Shown: positions 8,760 through 17,457 of the stretch, one piece after another
Numbering within the stretch: the first letter of the stretch is position 1
Layout of the letters: every line of letters begins with the position of its first letter
Assembly (NCBI GenBank): GCA_025667525.1
Contig: CM046879.1
Location: 360,982,639-361,046,638, forward strand
DNA length: 64,000 bases
Direction of reading: 5' to 3'
Source: Glebionis coronaria
Taxonomy: Eukaryota; Streptophyta; Magnoliopsida; Asterales; Asteraceae
Notes under the pieces: generated by a model
What the model was told of the DNA's origin: nothing
Database searches by the model: none
What the model saw: the letters and a program-made list of their open reading frames with translations, nothing else
Translations under genes and position numbers: made by a program

Positions 8760-10607
8760 ATGCGTACTAGATCTTCTAATTATCAAGAGCCCGAGACTCA
8801 AGAAGATTTAAGTATGTCAGGTGTCAACAACAATAATCCACCGCACCTCAAGAATAACAACAATGTTCTTCCACAGCCCGATCTTCGGACAATGGAGGAG
8901 CTTTGTCAACCTACCATGTTTGGACGAGGAGGACCGATTGCGCCGATGCAAATCAACGCTCCGGAGTTTTCGTTGAAGCACCACATGATTCAACAAGTGC
9001 AAACAAATCCTTTTAGAGGAATGCCTGATGATGATGCCAACAAACACCTCGACAAGTTCATTACAATCACTCAAAGTATGAAGTTGCCTGGTGCCACAAT
9101 GGATGTTCTTCGCCTACAACTCTTTCCACATACTTTATCACATCATGCCGAGAAATGGTTTGATCGTCTCCCGAAGAATTCTATTCACACTTGGGATGAC
9201 ATGACTCAACGCTTTTTATCGCGCTACTTTCCACCATCCATGGTCACGAGCCTTCGCAATCAAATCAGCGGTTTCATGCAAGATCCCGATGAATCTCTTT
9301 TTGATGCTTGGGAAAGATATAATGTCTTGATTGATCGTTGTCCAAACCACAACATGCTCCCTGTGACCTTAATTGATACTTTCTACAACGGAATGACTTT
9401 TCGAGATCGTGATACGATTAATGCAGCCACCGGTGGCACATTCATGAAAAGGAGACCCGAGGAATGTAGAGAGCTTATTGAGAACATGACTACTCACCAC
9501 AAAAACTGGGATTCCTCTGCTTCTTCAAGGAACAATTCGAGAGTCAATGTCTCTTCCACTTCAGCAAACCCTGATATGACCGAACTCACCCGCATGATGA
9601 CTAAAATGAGCAAAAGTATCACGCTTCTCGCTTCAAACCAACAACAACAACAAGTTAAAGCGGTTGCACCTTCTTGTGAAACATGCGGCGGTCCTCACTC
9701 ATACACCGATTGTCCTTCGACTCAAGGAAATCCGGAAAATGTGTATGCAGCTTATGGTAATTATTCACCGGAAAATTACCAAGCTCGACAACAAGGGGAT
9801 AGAAATCTGCTGAGTTACCGGTCAAACAACTACCTTTCACCCGGTTTTTCTCCTCAAAACCAAAACCCCGCCAAAAACTACACTAGAAGCAACCAAATCC
9901 CACCAAGAGCTTCTAATCCTTATCACCCACCCGCTCAACAAACCCCACCCATTAACCCCGATGTTGAAGCCATCATGAGAACCCAAGGTGAGCAAATCAA
10001 GAATCTACAGAGCCAAATTATTAATCTAAAAGGAGATATCACCGAGCAAGGGAATGAGATTAGATCCGAGCTTAGAAATAATATTCAATCCTCCTTCAGC
10101 AATCAAACAAATGATTTGAAGAATATGCTTGCTAGTTTCTTGCCCGCCGCTCAACCTTCTTCTTCTTCAAGTTCTCTACCTTCAAACACCGTCACCAATC
10201 CGCGAGCAAATGTGAGTGCTATTACTACTCGTAGTGGAGTTACCATCGTAGGACCAACGATCCCACCCCCATCATCTACACCTCCTCCACCACCATGTAT
10301 CCCTACTCCTCCTACACCTAGTATTAGTGCACCATTACCGTCTCCGCCTTGTCAAGACGATGTACCTAGGAAGGACCCTTCAACATCTCAACCTTTACCT
10401 ACTACACCTGCACCTTCACCACCCAAACCTAATATCCCTTATCCCTCTCGTTTAGGCAAGACCAAAATGCTAACCAAGGATGACTCTGAAGTGTCGAGCT
10501 ATCTGAAGATGATCTCTCGAATGAACTTCAACATTAGCTTTCTCGAAGCACTTGTCCACATGCCGAAATTTGTCAAAGCATTCAAGGAATTGCTTAACAA
10601 GAAGTAA
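8760..10607 (+). CDS. Gag polyprotein of element B
   Basis: I place the start at the ATG at 8760 (MRTRSSNYQEPETQ), the usual gag opening in this lineage. The protein has 615 residues. It contains a retrotransposon-gag core (around residues 60-260, with LQLFPHTLSHHAEKWFDRLP, RFLSRYFPPSM and DTFYNGMTFRDRD), then a CX2CX3HX4C zinc knuckle CETCGGPHSYTDC at 9675-9713 (residues 306-318). A coiled-coil stretch near residues 405-450 and a long Pro/Ser-rich tail follow. It would form the virus-like particle and bind element RNA. It ends at a TAA (10605-10607) directly in frame with the protease ORF. The TAA looks like a changed CAA, so gag and protease were probably one polyprotein. Confidence 0.88.
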   Translation: MRTRSSNYQEPETQEDLSMSGVNNNNPPHLKNNNNVLPQPDLRTMEELCQPTMFGRGGPIAPMQINAPEFSLKHHMIQQVQTNPFRGMPDDDANKHLDKFITITQSMKLPGATMDVLRLQLFPHTLSHHAEKWFDRLPKNSIHTWDDMTQRFLSRYFPPSMVTSLRNQISGFMQDPDESLFDAWERYNVLIDRCPNHNMLPVTLIDTFYNGMTFRDRDTINAATGGTFMKRRPEECRELIENMTTHHKNWDSSASSRNNSRVNVSSTSANPDMTELTRMMTKMSKSITLLASNQQQQQVKAVAPSCETCGGPHSYTDCPSTQGNPENVYAAYGNYSPENYQARQQGDRNLLSYRSNNYLSPGFSPQNQNPAKNYTRSNQIPPRASNPYHPPAQQTPPINPDVEAIMRTQGEQIKNLQSQIINLKGDITEQGNEIRSELRNNIQSSFSNQTNDLKNMLASFLPAAQPSSSSSSLPSNTVTNPRANVSAITTRSGVTIVGPTIPPPSSTPPPPPCIPTPPTPSISAPLPSPPCQDDVPRKDPSTSQPLPTTPAPSPPKPNIPYPSRLGKTKMLTKDDSEVSSYLKMISRMNFNISFLEALVHMPKFVKAFKELLNKK

Positions 10608-12071
10608 AAGTTGATTGAGCTCGCCAACACACGCTTAAATGAAAACCGCTCTGTAGTTATTCTTAAAGAACTTCCGGAAAAGCTTGGAGATCCCGGTCGT
10701 TTCGTGTTGCCTTGCGTTTTCAACAAAACCGAAGAATTTACTGCCCTTGCCGATCTCGGGGCCAGTATTAATCTTATGCCTTTGAGTGTTTGGAAAACAC
10801 TATCATTACCCGACCTCACTCCAACAAAGATGACTCTTGAACTTGCAAATCGCACTCTTGCTTACCCCGTTGGTATAGCCGAAGACGTGTTCATCAAAGT
10901 TGGCACATTTACTTTCCCGGTCGATTTTGTCGTCGTTTATTATGAAATGAGCCCTCGTATTCCTTTAATACTTGGTCAGCCATTCTCTAGAACCGGACGA
11001 GCTCTAGTTGATGTTGCCGAAGGTGAGTTAATCTTACGAGTCGGGAATGATTCACAAGTTTTTAAAATAGGGAAGCTTACAAGCAAATCCTTTGGAAGAG
11101 AATCCGTGAATATGTTTAATGTGCTTGATGACTTTGTTGTCTACAACAATCCTCTATTCGATTCTTGCATTGATAATCCACTTTTTCAAGATGATGTGGA
11201 TGATTCTCTCTCCAATTTGGAACCTTCTCGCATTTATGATTCTCCACCGATCTTTGATGCTTATGATGATGATTCTAGCTCAGATTCGGATGATTATAAT
11301 AATTGTACTTCCGAGTATCCCGACCTGCCCACATATGATGATTTTGATGAGGCCGATACTCTTTCGAGCAATTCTTCTCATGATGAAGATCCTCCGCCAT
11401 CACTCGATCCTACTTTGGACGATTACTCATTTGAGGAAGACTTCTCTATGTTTCTCAACACTTACTTCCCTCATGAGAGTGATGCACCTCTGTTGGACTT
11501 TGAAGATTATCGTCTTGATCCTACTTTGGATTTGAAGAACATTCTTTCAAAGGAGAAGAAACCGGTCGACACCAATATCCGCAGCACATATGATTTAACA
11601 CCTCTTTGTCCCCCTTCTGAGGACGAGGTTGTGCTTTTTCGCGGATCTTCTTCACACTCTGCTGAGCCTGAGTGCTATTTTCCCCTAAAGGAAAAGGTGT
11701 TCGACCCCGGTATTGATATTCTGCAGCCATCTCAGTATCCACCTGATGAAATAAAAGGAAATATCTTTGGAACTTATGGAAATCTGCTTGCACCACTTCA
11801 CCCTTGCTTCCACCGTGCTCCATCGCTACTTAAGGGAACCTTGCCTATTCTTCTTTGGCTTGCCTTGTTCGCCTTAAGCTTATGCTATTTGATGGACGAA
11901 AACTATGTCTTTGATCCTGGTGGATATGTTTCATGCTTCTTCCTCTGCCTATCAAGGTCGAGTCAGGCTCACGACTCGGTTATCAAAAATCAAGCGCTTC
12001 TTGGGAGGCAACCCATGCATCTATCTTTTAGCTTTCTTTATCCTAAGTGTAGGGGAGACCCGTTGGTTTGA
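10608..12071 (+). CDS. Aspartic protease with acidic tail and membrane-like segment (element B)
   Basis: In frame with gag after one stop codon. The first 170 residues form a retropepsin-like domain with ALADLGASINLMPLSVW (active-site region DLGAS in place of DTG/DSG) and PLILGQPFSRTGRALVD. A highly acidic region follows (11150-11500, many D/E/S), then a hydrophobic stretch TLPILLWLALFALSLCYLM (11836-11892) and the motif DENYVFDPGG. There is no RT, RNase H or integrase. Element D shows the same order, including a hydrophobic segment followed by ENEDAIFDPGI. The C-terminal 40 codons overlap a conserved RNA hairpin region, so the true end of the protein is uncertain. The protease would process gag; the tail's role is unknown. 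Confidence 0.8.
   Translation, partial: KLIELANTRLNENRSVVILKELPEKLGDPGRFVLPCVFNKTEEFTALADLGASINLMPLSVWKTLSLPDLTPTKMTLELANRTLAYPVGIAEDVFIKVGTFTFPVDFVVVYYEMSPRIPLILGQPFSRTGRALVDVAEGELILRVGNDSQVFKIGKLTSKSFGRESVNMFNVLDDFVVYNNPLFDSCIDNPLFQDDVDDSLSNLEPSRIYDSPPIFDAYDDDSSSDSDDYNNCTSEYPDLPTYDDFDEADTLSSNSSHDEDPPPSLDPTLDDYSFEEDFSMFLNTYFPHESDAPLLDFEDYRLDPTLDLKNILSKEKKPVDTNIRSTYDLTPLCPPSEDEVVLFRGSSSHSAEPECYFPLKEKVFDPGIDILQPSQYPPDEIKGNIFGTYGNLLAPLHPCFHRAPSLLKGTLPILLWLALFALSLCYLMDENYVFDPGGYVSCFFLCLSRSSQAHDSVIKNQALLGRQPMHLSFSFLYPKCRGDPLV
11959..12017 (+). promoter_or_regulatory. Post-ORF hairpin pair, copy in element B
   Basis: Hairpin one is CGAGTC (11959-11964), loop AGGCTCAC, GACTCG (11973-11978). GGTTATCAAAAATCAAGCGC follows. 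Hairpin two is TGGG (12002-12005), loop AGGCAA, CCCA (12012-12015). Equivalent structures lie at 60218-60274 in E and, weaker, at 40646-40661 in D. Confidence 0.6.
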
Positions 12072-12349
12072 TATTTCCTCTCCTCTCTTCTTTTAATCAG
12101 GGATTCGAGCTTCAATGATACACTCTTGATGATTCTTGATGACCCGTGATTTCGTGCCCATTTTCCCGGTTCTATCCTAAACTCTTTTCGATTCACTATT
12201 TTATATTTTCTCAATATTAAAATAGGAATCTCTTTAGTTGTGTCTTCCTTAGCGAGATTTAAACAAAGTACACAATGTCCTAAGTGTAGGGGAGTTTACT
12301 CCCACATGCTTAAACATTGAGGACAATGTTTATCTTAAGTGTAGGGGGA
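12043..12349 (+). promoter_or_regulatory. Internal polypurine and hairpin cluster (element B)
   Basis: Three copies of (T)AAGTGTAGGGG occur at 12043-12056, 12281-12294 and 12335-12349. The middle copy forms GGGAG (12290-12294), loop TTTA, CTCCC (12299-12303). Nine bases later comes AAACATTG-AGGA-CAATGTTT (12312-12331), and then the third purine tract. The same layout exists in D (40998-41066) and E (60568-60635). The tracts look like extra plus-strand priming sites. Confidence 0.65.
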
Positions 12350-12359
12350 CTTCTATCGA

Positions 12360-13938
12360 AGTTAAGTGGCCTTTTCCTTGTATTTGCCCTTATTTTAACC
12401 GGAAAATCAATTTTTCGACATTTTTCAAAATTTTTGATCTATTTTGGCCTATTAGTTTTTCCCTTTGTATAGTTATTTTTCTTTCCTTGCTAGAATAAAT
12501 GTTTAATAAAGTAGTTTTAATTTTCAAACGTTGTGAATCTTTTGACTCAACCCGAGTTTACTTATCTAAGTTACTCTAGCTAGTATCCTTAACATGTTTA
12601 AGTCAAGTTTTGCTAGGCTTTTATATAGGGAGCTATAAAACGCGAAAGTCTTAACTCTCCCGGGTTAAGGACAAGAACTTTTCGCAAGTTCCTATAATTG
12701 ATCCTAGAGAGTCGTTTATCAAGGGAACTTTAAAATGCGATTTCTAAACTTGAAAAAGTCTAAGAGTTTGCAAGATCCTATAGGCGACTCGAAAACCCAA
12801 AACTTTGATTTAATAGGCTAAGCATCCACGAGTCTCATTCCTTGAGATTTTAAACTGTGGAGAACGAGAGATGATAGAGCCAATTATAAGTTTGGTATTC
12901 TTTCGTGGATTTATGTGAGTTAATTATAAGCCTATTCTCCCATCGCTTGTTAATAAATTTATCTGCAATAAATAAGGTTGTACGATTTGAAAAGTTACTT
13001 AGCTTCTAGCCCAAGATCGTTTAAAAGTTGCTCGGTATGGATTAGAGTTCATAGCCAAGGCATTACTTATTGAAGCGGGATGCGAAGATTGGCGAGTCCG
13101 AAAAGGCCCTAACAAGGCATGAGGGCTATATTTTGTTGCTAAAGATCCAAAGTGATGTGAAGAATCATTTATCAAAAATCAATATGAAGGATCGAGACAC
13201 ACGACAAAAAGCAAAAACTCCCCAAAAGTCATGGAGAAGTGTATCCGAAAAGACCCTAGCAAGGTATGAGGATAAATAGATCCAAGTCAAAAAGGAGGCG
13301 GATCGTTGTATATCAAAGTCCAAAATAAAGATTGGAGAAAAATGAAGAAGTCGTGGTCCAAGAATGAATCTCTCAAAACTTCAAGTGAAGAAATTTTATT
13401 ATCAAGAGAAGACCATAATTTCATGAACGTCTCTCAGGGTTTGAAGTATGAAGTCGCTGCCAAATATCGGTCCGAGAAAGGTCTCAAATCACGAAGCGAG
13501 TTATGCCAAGATATGAACTTTATGAGGTCCCGAGAAGCAGTATTAAAAGATTTTGTCCTTTAGCTAACTATTGATTAAATCGTTCACTTTATTTTCGGAC
13601 TAAATAACTATCGAAATAAGTCAACAATGCATCCTCATGATTATTCAAGACAACAACAAAATATAAGAGATACCCCTAGGAATAAGGGAGTCTAAGTGAG
13701 TAATTGGCCCACATGAGTTCGTGTTAGTTTGCTAACTTATAATAACAAAGATCTCGTTTTTAAGCTTGGTTTGGAGAAAGTGAAAACTTGAGGATGATGA
13801 TCATTCATGACGTTTCCAAAACCCAAGGTATGCTTTTGATTTCTTTACTTTGAATGTTTGTAGTTTTTTTTATCTCTTTAATAAAGGCCAACTTGGATTG
13901 ATTATGATGAAAAGTGTAAACATGCTTTGTAACTAATG
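12360..13938 (+). other. 3' untranslated region of element B
   Basis: Non-coding. It contains blocks closely similar to E (12560-12830 against 60840-61070; 13070-13560 against 61395-61880), including twin segments with CCCTAACAAGG(C/T)ATGAGG near 13105 and 13255. No ORF here has a recognisable domain. Confidence 0.7.
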
Positions 13939-13978
13939 CATTGCATGAGGACATTGCAATGGTCAAGTGTAGGGGATT
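13939..13978 (+). promoter_or_regulatory. LTR-adjacent hairpin plus polypurine tract (element B)
   Basis: The outer stem is CATTGC (13939-13944) with GCAATG (13956-13961), the inner stem is ATG with CAT, the loop is AGGA, and one T is bulged. GTC, then AAGTGTAGGGGATT, ends at the LTR start 13979. The tract is the expected plus-strand primer. The hairpin has matching partners in D (42375-42397) and E (62335-62357). Confidence 0.7.
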
Positions 13979-15659
13979 TGATAGGTGTGTAAACACCCAT
14001 CCTTTTTACCACTTAATTACAATAATAACCGAGCCAAAACGTGTATTTTATGTCTTTTATGTCGGAATTATGCGTGGTTTGTGTTTTTGTTGTAATTTAG
14101 GACGAAAAAGTGAAAAGTGGAGAAAACACGGGCATTTACGGGCTTTTATCGAAGAAAAAGATGAAAGACGAAGTCAAAAAGTCAAGAGTGCAAAAAGAAC
14201 GGAAGTCCAAGACCAATTCTGAAGATTTATCAAAGAAAAAGTCAAAAGACGGAAGTTTACTAAAAGCCGAAGAACTCAAGTCTTATTTATTGAAGAATTA
14301 AAAGCCGAGTTTAAAGAAATCCCGAGCCAAAAGTCATTAAATTCCAAGATTAACAAAAGATTAAGAAGGGATGGACTTAAAGGTGCAATTAAGAAGAACG
14401 GAAGGAGGGGAGGAAGCTTCCTCTAACCATCTCCCTAATCTACTATAAATAGGATCATCTAGTTTCATTTTTTTCTTTTTTGGCTAAGGTGACAATTAGT
14501 CTTCCACCCTTTTACTATCTTGCTCTTTAAATACATGTCAATTTAAATACTTGTCTTGCACTTTTAATACCTTTTAATTTCCAAGTAAGTGTTCTTTAAT
14601 TTTCTTGTTTCTATCTCTCATTCTACCTTTCTTTCTATGCTTTAATCTTTGTTTACATGCTTATTGTCTTGCTTATTTGATTAAAGATTATGTTTTTATG
14701 CTTTTGATTGTTTGGGATCATTGATTTTTATAGCTTATTTGTTTTCATCTTAAAGTTTCTTAAGTTTTTATAAAAGTTATTTTTATATTAAGTTTGTTTT
14801 TCGTAAATCCTTTTCATTTCGTGTTTTAAAAGTCTTTAAATTTCAGCTCATTAGCTTTTTCTTATACGGTTTTGTTTAGGATTTTAGACTTGTGCTTATT
14901 TGATTTTTTAGCATATTTGTTTAGCTTATTTTCATTTTCCTTCACTGTATTCCGATCTGGTTGATCGGAAAAGGGTTTATTATTCCGACCATAGCTTCAT
15001 TTGCTTGGTCGGAATGGGGTTTGTAGTATTCTGATTGGGAGCGGTTCTAACATTCTGATCAAGGGTAAGTGTGGTATTCCGATCAGTCTAGTGACAGTAT
15101 TCCGATCGGGAGCCCTCTCCACATTCTGATTGGAGGGTTTGACATATTCCGATCTGGGTGTCTTGTGGTATTCCGATCAGGAGTCTACTCCATCATTCCG
15201 ATCAAAAGGTAAGTACATTCCGACAAACATTCCGATCTGTAAGGTAAAGATCATTCCGATCGGAGGTGACAGCATTCCGATAGGTTCCGATCAACATTCC
15301 GATTGAGAGGTTTGTGTACATTCCGATTGAGGTCTGATCGGAATATATTCCGACGGTGAGTTTGTTTTAGTGTTCTCGTCACGCTTTTAAATTCCCGTCA
15401 TTTAGTTATTTTACTTTTCAAAGTTTTTAAATATTGCACCATTTAATTTTAATTAGACTTAGATTTAATTTCTCGCCATTTATTTTAACACCATTTTACT
15501 TTTACGGCATTTACTTTTAAGTCTCGCACTTTTTAATATACTACAACGACAAACATTTGTTTCACCAAAGAACAATTAAGTCACACATAGTAGAACCTAG
15601 ATCAATTCGATTAGATTGGTACAACGATAATTTTTAACCTGAGTAAAATCGAGTTATCA
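13979..15659 (+). repeat. 3' LTR of element B (1681 bp)
   Basis: It has the same TGATAG...TTATCA ends as the 5' LTR. The lysine-rich ORF is at 14110-14301, the TATA box at 14444-14451 and the ATTCCGATC array at 14947-15353. The array contains one extra word compared with the 5' LTR (near 15280-15305). Few substitutions separate the two LTRs, so the insertion is young. Confidence 0.92.
14110..14301 (+). CDS. Lysine-rich LTR ORF, 63 aa, 3' LTR copy
   Basis: Nearly the same as the 5' LTR copy; the visible changes are HGLL to YGLL and EDIS to EDLS. As the copy in the 3' LTR, its U3 part lies at the end of the full-length element RNA, where a 3' ORF could be translated only from a short or internally initiated transcript. 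The same uncertainty applies about whether it is a gene. Confidence 0.35.
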   Translation: MKSGENTGIYGLLSKKKMKDEVKKSRVQKERKSKTNSEDLSKKKSKDGSLLKAEELKSYLLKN

Positions 15660-15664
15660 CCTAT
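15660..15664. repeat. Target-site duplication CCTAT, right copy (element B)
   Basis: Matches 6796-6800. Confidence 0.9.
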
Positions 15665-17180
15665 ACTATAACCCACAACCTAGAGGGCGAACCTCAAAAA
15701 TTTACACAGGTTTAACATTTGGTCGCACCCGGTTTTTAGTACGCCATCGATACTGCTACACTTGATGGGTTTAGATTTGAGTATGGATCAAGGTATTGCA
15801 TATCCTTATTGTGCTTTTGATGGGTTTTCGTGAACGTTTTATCTTTTTTATGGTTGTGATGATGTTTGCGAACTCAGCAAGAAGTTTCGGCCCCGATTTT
15901 CTAAAGCAATGACCGGTTGGCATAGCATGTATGAAGGTTATGCAACCAGATTCCATTGCAGTAGGAGCGGGTATTTTAAAGCTTCTATGACCTGACCACT
16001 GTATATAGATCTGAGCCTAATTGAGGAAGAAAATGCGTAACAGTCTTGACATTATGCCACAATCTAACATTCTAATAACAGCGGGCGTCCCCTTCAGTTC
16101 TTCGAGACTAAAAGGTTCAGGGTGACTTTACTGTTGCCGCCATCTTGGATGAACCTGCAACCATTGAAGGATCAAGCAGTAATAAACAACGCACTCGAGG
16201 TACTAATTGTTCAATATCGGTTTCATAAATTTTGGATACGGGTCAAATGCAGTTTTAGAAACAAGTTGTTGGTTTGCTTTGCTAGATTTTATGTTCGGGA
16301 CTGCTAATTCTCTTTTATCTAAAGGTTTAATAATTTTTATATATATTTTCTGTTTTTCCGGATATTGAGTGACTGTTTCAGATTACTAGGGTTTTGTTTG
16401 ATCGTGGGTTTGTTCTTTTTTAACAGGTGATTTGAAAGATGAGGAGCTCGAAGATGCAATGGGTTATATGTGAGTTTAGTTTTCTAAATTTCTTAATTTT
16501 TTGTTAATTGTAAATCAACATTAGAGTTTATCCTGTTTGTGTTTTTATAAATTTGTTATTTTAAGAATTGGGCTTACGTTCATTTGGGGTTGTTTTAAAA
16601 TCGTTCACAATTCTCTTATAGTTGATTTCATATGAGAATGCTGCTAAAACCAAGATTTTAAAGTAGTAGCTAACGATGAGATTGCTATGAGTAGATAAGA
16701 GATACTTGTGAATATTATAATGTTGGAAGACATATACTTCCACAAGGCACGTGGCGGCAATAAACTTACTCAAAACAGTTGCCAATCATGCCATTAATGG
16801 ACCACCTGCTCACGAGTCATATAAAGTCGTACAGGTAGTTAGAGTATAAAGTCGTGCAGCGACTGTGCTGCTGCTTTTTTTTGGAAACTCTTGGCCAATT
16901 TGTGTCCATATAGTAATAGTTACAGTAGGAAAATAAAACATGAGTAATGTATTCGATATTGGAGTATTGTATTTAAGCTTCATATCAAAATCAGTATCAT
17001 AGTGAATGAACACTAAGTATGAACTAAACCCACCCCGTAAAACTAACGAAACCATATGCAAAGTGCAGATAAGCACCTGCATGGAGGGGCCAAACTAAGA
17101 AGATATCAGACATCACAAAAGCACCAGACCTGGTTACATCTGTTGGAAATCAACCCATCACATATACTTGAATTTTGCAG
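15665..17180. other. Low-copy host sequence, probably intron-like DNA
   Basis: No transposon signature was recognised. An open stretch at 16121-16228 reads GDFTVAAILDEPATIEGSSS on the plus strand. A short segment at 16427-16469 is bounded by TTTTTAACAG and GTGAGT, and one frame reads DLKDEELEDAMGY, so it may be a mini-exon. I cannot assign either to a family. The remainder is AT-rich and shows nothing else. Confidence 0.4.
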
Positions 17181-17340
17181 AAAACATTAGGGGTTACTCA
17201 AGAAAAAAAAGATGGCTCTGTGTGAAACATGTGGTTCTTTTCTCATAGCAAACGATTCTCTTGAAAGAGCTCTGTCTCATGTGACTGGAAAACAGCATAC
17301 TGGTTATGGCTTAGTCAGAGATTTTCTTTCGGAGTATAGG
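17181..17340 (+). pseudogene. LUC7-like (U1 snRNP-associated) zinc-finger exon, possible frameshift
   Basis: This exon is bounded by an acceptor (AATTTTGCAG, 17171-17180) and a donor (GTATCA at 17341). From the ATG at 17212 it reads MALCETCGSFLIANDSLERA, then LSHVTGKQHTGYGLVRDF. That is the C-terminal C2H2-type finger of plant LUC7-like splicing factors (Cys-x2-Cys ... His-x5-His), which contact U1 snRNA and help choose 5' splice sites. The upstream part reads KTLGVTQEKK in a frame one base out of register. An eight-A run at 17203-17210 appears one base too long for the family, so this is either a pseudogene, an assembly error in a homopolymer, or an exon that truly starts later. Other LUC7 exons are not visible, and the following intron is filled with transposons. 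Confidence 0.65.
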
Positions 17341-17457
17341 GTATCATCTTCTTTCAGTTGCAATGCTAAGATTCAAAATCATTTTTTTGTTTTATAGCGG
17401 TAGCAAGATGGGCAGGTCGTGCGGGTTGGGTAATAATACTTCGCTTTTTGCTAGGTA

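Larger units (their letters stand above)
6801..15659 (+). mobile_element. Complete non-autonomous Gypsy element B (LTR-gag-PR-LTR)
   Basis: The element is 8.86 kb with two LTRs (1711 and 1681 bp), perfect 5-bp target-site duplications, a tRNA-Asp-type primer site, gag, a protease with a long acidic tail, and a 1.9-kb 3' untranslated region ending in a polypurine tract. No reverse transcriptase, RNase H or integrase is present. It fits the class of gag-carrying non-autonomous elements (TR-GAG type). Mobilisation must have depended on a relative such as element E, with which it shares the primer-site type and 3' RNA structures. Confidence 0.9.

Noticed and set aside
11836..11923. True retroviral-type envelope gene in element B
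   Set aside because: Only one hydrophobic segment at the end of an acidic tail; no signal peptide, cleavage site or glycosylation-rich ectodomain. Described only as membrane-like.
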